Assembly: GCA_029747585.1 (NCBI GenBank)
Contig: JAPEVF010000976.1
Coordinates: 1 to 16,304, forward strand
Source of the DNA: Pleurotus djamor
Taxonomy: Eukaryota > Basidiomycota > Agaricomycetes > Agaricales > Pleurotaceae
Direction: 5' to 3'
DNA: 16,304 bases
The notes under the pieces are model-generated. The model did no database searches and was not told the origin of the DNA. It was given only the letters and a program-made list of their open reading frames with translations. Shown one piece after another: positions 8,173 to 16,304 of the stretch. Position numbers and translations under genes: made by a program. How positions within the stretch are numbered: the first letter of the stretch is position 1; the number at the start of each line of letters is the position of its first letter.

Positions 8173-11100
8173 CTAGATGGAAATGGCGAAACCTTTATCA
8201 AACGGTACACCGAGGGGGACATCCAACACCTGAATGGTTTGATTGAAGATAGCACCACCGATGTCCCTGTCATCCATCCGAACACGTTCCACAGCATGTT
8301 GCATGCCCAGGAACCTGACCCTAGCCACTCGCACACCAGTGTCAAAGCCGAAACTTCCTTGAACTTCTAGGCGATTTCCTTCAAATGTCATAGTCACCAC
8401 CGTTGATGATGCTGGTGTGATGGACTCTCCGTCGTCAATATAAAGCTTCCCAGAAGCGCGTCCATCGCTGTCAGGCGCGACAATGAACTCAAAGTCTTGC
8501 TTCCTGACCTCCGTGGTTGTCATAGCAGATTTAGCGCGGAGAGGGAGGACAACGCCGCCCCTGATGTGTAATGGGATATCGGTGAAAGATACGTCATTGA
8601 GAGTGATGGAGGAAGCATTTCCTTGGACAGGAGCGAGGGTGTGGAAGTCGTAGAAGGTATCGTGTGGAAGGTAGATGGATACTGACGTCGAATCTTGCTC
8701 AGTGACGGGCGAGACAAGGACCGAGTCACCGAAGAAAAATTGAAGGTCGAGTCCGAAGGTTGCCGAGTCCTTAGGGTATTTGAACCAAAGAGGATGCAAT
8801 ACAGGTGTCCCATCGATATGGGCCTGATGGAAAGCGGTGTAGAAGTAGTCCAGGAGGCGATAGCTAAGCAAGTGGTTTAGTCGGATAATGAGTTGATATC
8901 CCATGAAACCTACCGAATGTCGATGGTCTTCCGCGCAGCTTCCGCGACCACTGGCCACTGATAGAATTCCTGATGAATAAAACTGGCAGCGTTGTGCTAA
9001 ATTTGAAATTATGATTAGGCTACTGCCGGGGAAGGGAGACTACTTACATTGCGCATGAAAGGGTAAAATGCACCCAGTGTGGTCCATCGCGCACAGAGAT
9101 TTTCATTCGTATCATCATCTGACATAAGAAAGTGAGCACAGCTTAACCGGGATCAAGGCGAGATAGGACACACGGAAACCACAGACATCACTGCCTACCA
9201 TGGGTATTTGGTAGACAGTTGCCATTCCAAGCATTCCAGGGATGGATATCCGATAATGGTCCCAGCGACTGAGATTGTCACCTAACCATTTACCGGTATA
9301 TCGCCCAGCGCCAGGAAACGTAGAGCGAGTGATGACAAATGGTCGCAGCCCAGGTCTTCGTGCAAGCATTGCATTATACGTGGCAGTGGACATCATAGTT
9401 CCGAAGAGATTGTGGACATCATATTCAACGAGACCATTTGAATGGACGGCATCGACCTAGAGTACAACCACCGTCACCACAGATGAAAAGATGAGCTGAA
9501 CGTAACCCACAGAAACAGTTTTGACGGAAAGAACGCCGCCTGCGTTGTTAATTCTATACGGGGGTGACATATAGTCTTGGTGAACCCCACGCCTGGTTAC
9601 ATTCGGGAACAACGGTGTATTTGCGTCAGAAGGTTGGAAACTCCTTGTCCGAGGGACCTTCCAGTCGATTGCTGACTGAAAGGGATCATTGCAAGGAGGT
9701 TCACAGAACTAATTGCGACACTTGTAAGCGGGGGCATAGCCCATGAAATAGACAATCATCACGTACATTGGCGGGCTCATTCATGTCAAGCCAGACACCA
9801 TCGATGTCCAGCCCAGTGGTGGGGTTGTAAAATAGTTGAAACTCTTTACTCCAATAACTAGACAGTGGTTAACAAGCGAATAGACAATATAGCAAAGGGT
9901 CGATACATACCCTTGGGTCTTTTCATGGAACCAATCTAGGGAAAATGTGTGAGTGATTGTAGTCCATAGATTACAGACAACACCATACCAGGGTAAACGG
10001 CAACTCCTAAACGCAGCGGTGGTGGTGATCAGACACCGGAACGTGGGTAGTAACGGGGGTGGAAACTTACCAGGCCAGACAACTCCCAGACTATACGTTC
10101 CATTCGGAGTCTTCAACCACAAATCCAGTGCGGCGCCCCGATCGTACGTTTCATATCCTCCTTCGGGCAGATAGGCAACGCCCGGATTGGTCATCAGAAC
10201 TGAACAAAATATTTCATGATCTAGCCAAAAGCAAGCAAATGTCAAGACGAACGCACCAAACTTCTGATCATGACCATGTAAAAACGAAACTATTTCCCTC
10301 ATCCGCGATAGCGGGAAGTAATCGGGGTCAACGGTGAATATCCTCTGCTTGAACATGTAGTCTAACGAATAATAGTGACGGTATGTTAGCTTCAACGTAT
10401 CACATACTTTTGATATGCAACTATTGTGCCGCTCACCTATATCGACCCACATCGTTTCGAGGGGTATCTGGGCTACGGAGTAATTGCCGATGATCTCTGC
10501 GAGATCCACGAAATCTAAATCCTAAATGAGTGCCGTTTGTCGTCAGAATGATAGCATGGGACAAACCTGTGTCCATGAAACGGCATTGATGGAGACCAAA
10601 GGACCAATAGGGCACCTCAGCAGGCAACCCCACCAGCTGTGCATACTGCTTCGCCACTTCTGTCGGACTCGTCTCACTCCCAGCAAGGAAATAAAAATCC
10701 AAGACACCACCGATCGCGTTATACTCCAAGCCCCCATCGGTCAGCTTGACATCCATACCATTTGAGTTCAAGAAAAACACCCCATGCGTCCCCGTCGTGC
10801 GATGCTCGAAGTATATGGGATGACTTCCATACAGATTCGTTCCTTGAGGGATTCCAAAGGCGTCTAGAGCCCATAGTGTGAGAGTTTGATGCTTGGAGTC
10901 GAGCCGAAACGAGTTGGAATGTTCGCCTAAGCCATAGATATTGGCATTACTCGGTAGGCTGGTTTTTAGGCGGAGATACTGGGGTTCGAAGATGATGGGA
11001 TGTGATGCAGTGGAGAACAAGACCTCGTTTGTTTTCGTACGGTAGATGGAGAACGTGAAAGGTGATTCCGTGTAGTTGAACTGGATAGCAGCAGAGGATC

Positions 11101-11472
11101 TGTCAACCGATTGTGCGGCAGGTCTGGGGAACACAGACTCCGGGACTTCATAGCGCTGCTCATTTGCGTCAAGAATTTTAAGGTGGATGCGGTTTTCTGT
11201 TCACCACAGAAGCATCAGAGTCTAGCCTTTGTAAAGAGTAAAAATGATATACCTGTCTCGTACTGAACTTCAAGGGATAGTTGGTGGATATCGGGTCCAA
11301 AAACATTACATCCTTCACCCCTCAAGATTAAATCAGCGGTAAGCGAACTTCCAGTTGTCTGGACATTTTTGGCTTCGTATCCGGGACAGTCATCGAGTTT
11401 CGGATTTGCATTTGAGCTCGAGGCCAGTACAAGAAGAACGAGAAGGGACTTGCGTACGAACCTCCCGGTCAT
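8173..11472 (-). CDS. Secreted GH31 alpha-glucosidase, left tandem copy
   Basis: Thirteen exons: 11472..11253, 11196..10567, 10514..10437, 10361..10257, 10199..10071, 10006..9989, 9935..9911, 9857..9767, 9708..9511, 9456..9174, 9118..9048, 8996..8914, 8863..8173. All phases fit; the product is 873 residues, usual for fungal GH31. The first 20 or so residues ([20 protein letters not shown]) are a signal peptide, so the enzyme should be extracellular or wall-bound. After an N-terminal beta-sandwich comes the (beta/alpha)8 barrel: [30 protein letters not shown], nucleophile Asp426 in WLDMNEPAN, catalytic acid Asp558 in [14 protein letters not shown], then LHPLWF and the C-terminal beta domains. 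Sequons include NYT, NGT, NVT and NQT. By family it hydrolyses terminal alpha-glucosyl bonds of maltose, malto-oligosaccharides or starch; an alpha-xylosidase or transglycosylase role is not excluded. Oddity: HQCRF is followed by MDT where the right copy has GYN. Confidence 0.9.
9989..10006 (-). other. 18-nt microexon of the left GH31 gene
   Basis: Exon 6 is only 18 nt. It is flanked by a 64-nt intron ending GTTTAG and a 53-nt intron starting GTATGG. Split codons on both sides restore PGVAVYPDWFH, the conserved GH31 stretch before the nucleophile strand. The right copy has an 18-nt exon at the same place with the same phase (13681..13664), which makes the call firm without transcript data. 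Confidence 0.85.
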
Positions 11473-11754
11473 TTTACGCAGGAGACTCGTAGAGGAGGAT
11501 CGAGCTCAGCTATTCAGCAGCTAAGTGGCTTTATACTTGATAAATATTCGTTCCTTTTGATAATTGAACAGCATGATCGAGAAGATACAAAAAAGCGGTC
11601 GAAGCCAATGCTGATCACACTAGAGTTGGAAGCAGTAAAGAAAAATCATGGGCGTCTTGTGGGCGCCAATCAGAAAAGGTTCCGTGCCAAGGTTTTGGAT
11701 GGGGGGAGGTCGTGGGCCGACGTACATTCAACAGCGAAAACAAGGTATGACTAC
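11473..11754. other. Intergenic region between the two GH31 genes
   Basis: This 282-base stretch holds the promoter and leader of the left GH31 gene and the 3' flank of the right one. No upstream ATG lies between the candidate TATA box and the left gene's start. I see no further gene in it; the plus-strand open frame here is antisense to the end of the right copy. Confidence 0.5.
11528..11535 (-). promoter_or_regulatory. Candidate TATA box of the left GH31 gene
   Basis: The minus strand reads TATAAAGC about 60 nt upstream of the ATG at 11472. Transcription starting about 30 nt downstream would leave a leader of roughly 30 nt without an upstream ATG. It is a good match to the consensus in the right place, but unverified. 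Confidence 0.5.
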
Positions 11755-14700
11755 TTACTTCGACAAGACAATCGTGAATCCTTTATCAAGTGCCATGTCA
11801 AGCGAAACTTCCAGAACTTGAGTAGTTTGATTGTGGAAAACACCATGGCGAACAACCCTGCCATCCAGCTGGATCGACTCCACTGCACCTTTCACGCCCA
11901 AAAACCTAGCTTTGGCTGCACGTAGCCCGGTCCCGAATCCGAAGCTTCCTTGAACTCGTAAGCGACGTCCATCAAATAACATGGTTATCGCGGTTGATGA
12001 TGTTGGTGTGATTGATACCCCATCATCGATATAAAGTTTCCCAGAGGCATGTCCGTCGCTTCCAGGAGCAATGATGAACTCGAAGTCCTGTTCTCGCAGA
12101 GCCGTGGTTGTCATGGCGGATTTGACGCGCAGAGGGAGGACGACACCGCCCTTAATGTGCAGGGGGATGTCGCTGAAGGATAGATCATTCAAAGTAATTG
12201 TCGAGCCAGCCCCTTGGACAGGCAAGAGGGTGTGGAAGTCGTAGAAAGTGTCACGAGGCAAGTATATCGACACGGAAGTCGCATCTTCCTGAGTGACAGG
12301 CGACACTAGGATGGAGTCGCCGAAAAAGAACTGTAGGTCAAGCACGAAGGTAGCTGGGTCTTTGGGGTATTTGAACCAAAGGGGATGGAGTACAGGCGTT
12401 CCGTCGAGATGAGCTTGATGAAATGCAGTGTAGAAGTAATCCAGCAGGCGATATCTGACGGGCGGTCAGGCTCACCTTGATAAAATCAGTGAACGAGGCA
12501 GGAATATCGCTTACCGAATATCAATGGCCTTCTGAGCAGCCACAGTAACGATCGGCCATCGGTAGAATTCCTGGCTAATGGATGTATCTGAGTTGTGCTA
12601 TTGGAGATAAATCAAGTTAGAGCCGACATTGAGAGCTTGGGATATTTAGGCTTACATTGCGCATAAACGGGTAAAACGCGCCAAGCATAGCCCAACGTGC
12701 ACATAGATTCTGCGTCGTGTTTCCAGCTAATACGAAATTTCAGCGGCATTTCAAACGTTAAAGAAACAGATATAGACATACCGAAACCACATATGTCACT
12801 CCCAACCATAGGCACTTGGTACACCGATGCCATTCCCAGCATACCCGCTATAGAAAGTCGATAATGCTCCCACAGACTCATGTTATCTCCCAGCCATTTT
12901 CCTACATGGTGTCCGGCGCCGGCGAACGTTGACCGTGTTATAACCAACGTTCGAAGACCTGGGCGGCGTGCCAGCAATGCATTCCTCGTGGCCGTTGACA
13001 TCATCGTGCCGTACAAGTTATGTACATCGTATTCAACCAGCCCGTTGAAGTGTTTCGCATCCGTCTACGAACCGGAACGTAAGTTCAGAGCAATTCGGTG
13101 ACCAACAGAAAACGCGCACATACAAAGGCGGTTTTGCTCGAAAGATCCCCGGCAGCGTTGTTGATCGTATAGGCAGGCTCCAATAGGTCTCTACGAGCGA
13201 TTTGATTGGGAGGGCGTGAAGCACTGGCATTGGCGAAGATCGGCGTGTTGGGATCCGGCGGTGGGAAAGCTCTCGGAGGCGGAAGAGCCTGTTCAATCGC
13301 TTGCTGAAAGGGGTCTGTACATGGCGAGTTACAAAACTGTCGGTGGCGTGATGGTGGGTTAATTTCCGCTCTAAATCTGACATGTGGGGCCGAAACCACA
13401 TACGCTTGCAGGTTCGTTCATATCTATCCAAGCGCCGTCGATATCCAATCCATCCTCGGGATTGTAGAACAACGCGAATTCGTCGTCCCAATACCTAGTG
13501 ATACACCGCCATATAAACAATCAGCCGTTGTACAAAGGGTGTTGATAGGGTTTAGCACTAACTCCTGGATTTTGTTGTGGAACCAGTCTATGACATACGG
13601 GGAAGAAGTAAGTCCACTGATGGCAGCTTTCATGGCGATAAAGTTGTGTTTTATTTTACTTACCGGGGTAGACAGTGACACCTACAGCAATTCAACGTAA
13701 CCGTGATGAGACGTAACGAAGGAAAACAACCGAAGGAAAGAGGGTGCAAACATACCTGGCCAAACGAGTCCTAAGCTCTGGCTTCCGTTTGGAGCTTTGA
13801 GCCAGATATCCAAGGCTGTCCCTCGATCATATGGGCCGTATCCTCCACCGGGCAAGAAAGCGACAGCCGGATCGGTCATTAGGACTGAGAATTACGCAGG
13901 TTAGCTAACCGGAGATGAGATTGGTGGGAGAGCGGATCTACGCACCGAATCTTTGATCGTGGTCATGCAAGTAGGACACCACCTCCCTCATTCGCGATAG
14001 TGGGAAGTAATCTGGGTCCACGGTGAAGATCCGCCGCTTGAACATGTAGTCTTACCATACACAGCACATCAGCTTGAGATATCCACCGCGCGATGACATG
14101 AGAAGACATCCACTCACCGATATCAGTCCACATAGTTTCCAGCGGTATCTGTGCAGCGGAATAGTTGCTGATAACATCCGCAACGTCAACGAAATCTAGG
14201 GGATCGCTACGCTTAGTTCATCCAATCCTAGCAGAAAGTGAGGGAAACCGACTGTTATATCCAAATCGGCATTGATGGAACCCAAACGACCAATATGGAA
14301 CCTCAGCAGGGAGACCAACCAGCTGAGCATACTGCCTCGCTACCTCCGTCGGGTCCGTCTCACTCCCCGCAAGGAAATAGAAATCCATCACCCCACCAAT
14401 CGCATTATACTCCAACGCGCCCCTCGTCAACTTGATATCCATCCCATTCGAGTTCAAAAACAACACGCCATGGGTGCCAGTTGTGCGATGTTCGAAGTAC
14501 ACTGGGTGATTCCCATACAAGTTCGTCCCCGTAGGGATCCCATACGCGTCTCTAGACCACAACGTCAACGTCGTATTGTCCGGTCGTAGGCGGAACGGAT
14601 TAGTGTGCTCGCCCAGCCCATAGACATTTGCGTTCAGTGGTAGCCTCGTCTTCAACCTCAGATACTGTGGTTCGAATATGATCGGATGCGACACAGTGGA

Positions 14701-15258
14701 AAAGAGAACTTCACGAGTTTTGGTGCGGGAAATGGAAAACGAAAACGGTGACGTCGTGAAATTGAATTGGATAGCGGCCGAGCGAGGGTTGATTGGATGG
14801 GCGACATCGATGACAGGCCTCGGAAATACAGAGATCGGTACCTCATAACGTTTCACCGCTGGATCAGTGATTTTCAAGTGGATACGTGTATCTGTGGGAA
14901 GGCAAGGAGATGAGCTTCTCTAGTGCTGAAGCTGGGAGTAATCGTAGAGGCTCCACATGGGACCTCAGCGAATGAATTCATACCTGTTTCGTACACCACA
15001 TCCAACGCCAGCTGTCGGACATCACTGCCAAAAACACCGCAACCGGAGCCTCTCAAAACTAATTCGGCTGTAAGAGTGTTTCCGTTCCTAGACGTTCTGA
15101 CGNTTTTTGGCATCGTATCCGGGGCAACTATCCAGGTCCGGAAGCGCATTGGATTCAGATTGAGCAGCAGAAGAGCACGAGACGAGCGTAGGCAGTGATA
15201 GTAATAAACCCAAGAGAAATCCGGTGCGCTTGAAGGTCAGACGTCGTCGAACCTGCAT
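11755..15258 (-). CDS. Secreted GH31 alpha-glucosidase, right tandem copy (first exon broken by an N)
   Basis: Thirteen exons: 15258..14984, 14891..14253, 14195..14118, 14050..13946, 13884..13756, 13681..13664, 13587..13563, 13494..13404, 13336..13124, 13064..12782, 12726..12656, 12597..12515, 12454..11755. Exons 3-8 and 10-12 match the left copy in length exactly, and every intron has the same phase. Without the N at 15103 the product is 902 residues. I chose the ATG at 15258 because a signal peptide follows at once (basic [11 protein letters not shown], then [15 protein letters not shown]); an in-frame ATG at 15342 would add 28 residues ahead of it. Nucleophile: Asp447 in WIDMNEPAS. Acid: Asp584 in WLGDN. 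The HQCRFGYN motif is intact. Exon 9 is 15 nt longer than in the left copy and encodes a Pro-rich loop ([15 protein letters not shown]) after the nucleophile. Expected activity is as for the left copy: secreted exo-alpha-glucosidase. Confidence 0.9.
13664..13681 (-). other. 18-nt microexon of the right GH31 gene
   Basis: Exon 6 lies between a 74-nt intron ending CTGTAG and a 76-nt intron starting GTAAGT. Joined to its neighbours it gives PGVTVYPDWFH. It matches the microexon of the left copy in length, phase and encoded segment. Confidence 0.85.
15103..15103. other. Ambiguous base that shifts the frame of the right GH31 gene
   Basis: The N follows a run of five A on the minus strand (plus: cgn followed by ttttt). 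Reading through it gives DAK-X-RQNV and then a stop. Leaving it out gives CPGYDAKNVRTSRNG and an open frame to the exon end, matching [15 protein letters not shown] in the left copy. The simplest reading is an extra uncertain base at a homopolymer edge, not a real frameshift. Confidence 0.75.
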
Positions 15259-15301
15259 CTCCAAGGCTATGAACGTGAAACCCAGGTGGGCCGCGGGGGG
15301 T

Positions 15302-15370
15302 TTAGCTTTGCAGTATGAAACCTTTTTGTACTCGAAGAGCATGTACGCATCTGCTGACTAGGTGCAGCAT
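15302..15370 (-). promoter_or_regulatory. Upstream ORF (22 codons) in the leader of the right GH31 gene
   Basis: A minus-strand ATG at 15370 opens a 22-codon frame (MLHLVSRCVHALR...) ending 43 nt before the chosen start at 15258. A TATA-like TTATACTA lies at 15410-15403, which would put the transcription start close to this ATG, so whether the frame is in the mRNA is uncertain. The left copy has no comparable upstream frame between its TATA box and its start. Confidence 0.25.
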
Positions 15371-15950
15371 GGTTGAGGGAAGCGAAGTACGAGAGCAAAG
15401 ACTAGTATAAGTGGCGTGACACAAGCCGGAGCGAGCTAGAAGGAGTTCAAGAACAATTTTGGGTGCTTCAAAGTTCGGTGTTCGCACAGGTACCCGCGTC
15501 GTCGTAACCACAGAGGAGCATCACCCATCACGAAGGTCGCAGCGCGTGGACACGGAGAGATTAAAAGATGGAGATAAACGAAGCGATGGTGTGGGGGGGT
15601 CATCAATTCATCGTCCGGATTCAGTCTCTTTTTCCCTCAAGAGAGGCAAAGCTCGAGGTTGTTTGCACCAGACACTGATTCGATCCCTTTACTTGAGTGG
15701 TTTCATTGATCAGACCTGTATACGAAAGCTTATAGATCCTTGTACGACGCAACGTGTGGGATAGCAGGGAGCCAGGAATTCGCGTATATTAGATACTTGG
15801 TCGTTCTGGAGGGCGAGGGCGCGCGTTTGGCGGGCAAGAGACAGGACAAAATGCAGAAAGCTGGGGAAAGAACGAGGAGAGTGTGACTAACGGATCTTCA
15901 CCGCCGACGCCATAGGCTAGACGTCCAGAAGCGGAACGTTAACAAAAGCA

Positions 15951-15968
15951 AGAGAGAGAGAGAGAGAG
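15951..15968. repeat. (AG)9 microsatellite
   Basis: A perfect run of nine AG dinucleotides (CT on the minus strand). Such tracts are common in fungal promoters and leaders and vary in length. No specific role can be assigned here. Confidence 0.9.
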
Positions 15969-16304
15969 GCGAAGTTCGAACGGCAGTGGATTATAGTACA
16001 GATTGTTATTTGTTCCTTTTACTCTAACTATTAGCCCTACACACAGAAAACCAAAAGGTCGATGTCCTTGTATGTCGTACACAACACGAGAGCATGATGG
16101 GAAGGAAAAGCCGGAAACAATAGACAAGAGAGAGAACGGTATTAGTAAGAAAGGATGAACCTCTAGGTATAATGGAGGAGATATAAACACAAGAGACGTA
16201 TACAATGAGGGGGATGTGGGCAGAGTGATTTTGTTGGTTNAAATAGGCTTGAGAAATGAGGGAATGCTTCTAGGAATAATTATGTGTTCGTGATGTTGAT
16301 ACAA

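Larger units (their letters stand above)
15259..16304. other. Promoter and leader of the right GH31 gene, then intergenic DNA
   Basis: The part next to 15258 is the leader of the right GH31 gene and contains a short upstream ORF. Beyond it are scattered open frames: a plus-strand run at about 15459-15764 and a minus-strand run from the right edge to 15939 that is hydrophobic and contains an N at 16240. None has a recognisable domain or a consistent splice model. A minus-strand ATG at 15913 (MASAVKIR) follows a CT-rich tract like a fungal start site, but its frame stops after eight codons and I find no convincing continuation. No gene is called here. Confidence 0.45.

Noticed and set aside
15913..15939. 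Start of another minus-strand gene (MASAVKIR after a CT tract)
   Set aside because: The frame stops after eight codons, and no intron with a suitable acceptor leads to a longer coding stretch before the right GH31 leader.
1..16304. Biosynthetic gene cluster, CRISPR array, intact transposon or mobile element
   Set aside because: No synthase, transporter or regulator set, no spaced direct repeats, and no transposase or terminal repeats with target-site duplications were seen.

Overview
The window looks like nuclear DNA of a filamentous basidiomycete, most likely an agaricomycete. The evidence is many short introns (47-92 nt, GT..AG, CTNAY-type branch sites), a pair of genes of the basidiomycete-expanded DUF6593 type, an agaric-style F-box protein, and intron-rich secreted GH31 alpha-glucosidases. 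I joined all gene models by eye from splice signals, phase continuity and, where possible, agreement between paralogues. None has transcript support.

Left part (1-4422). A 5'-truncated plus-strand gene runs from the window edge to 2063. It encodes a low-complexity acidic/basic protein with a helical C-terminal part; I cannot name it. Its 5' part contains a diverged tandem duplication of about 308 bp in which the intron was duplicated with the exons. Two DUF6593-type genes follow on the minus strand (2322-3046 and 3619-4333). They share a three-exon architecture with a 67-nt middle exon. The second has a 27-codon upstream ORF ending 5 nt before its start.

Middle (4423-8078). About 2.3 kb has no gene I can support; it holds scattered short open frames and an 80-nt segment bounded by a 7-bp inverted repeat. 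A single-exon plus-strand F-box gene (6714-8078) follows and ends 94 nt from the stop of the converging GH31 gene.

Right part (8173-15258). Two tandem minus-strand GH31 alpha-glucosidase genes each have 13 exons. All 12 intron positions and phases agree, and nine internal exons are identical in length, including an 18-nt microexon. Both keep the catalytic nucleophile and acid and have N-terminal signal peptides, so both should be secreted enzymes acting on maltose, malto-oligosaccharides or starch-derived substrates. The left copy has lost a normally conserved Gly-Tyr in the HQCRFGY motif. The right copy contains an ambiguous base (N at 15103) that breaks its first exon and looks like an assembly artefact. 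The last kilobase (15259-16304) holds the promoter/leader of the right GH31 gene, an (AG)9 microsatellite and no gene I can support.
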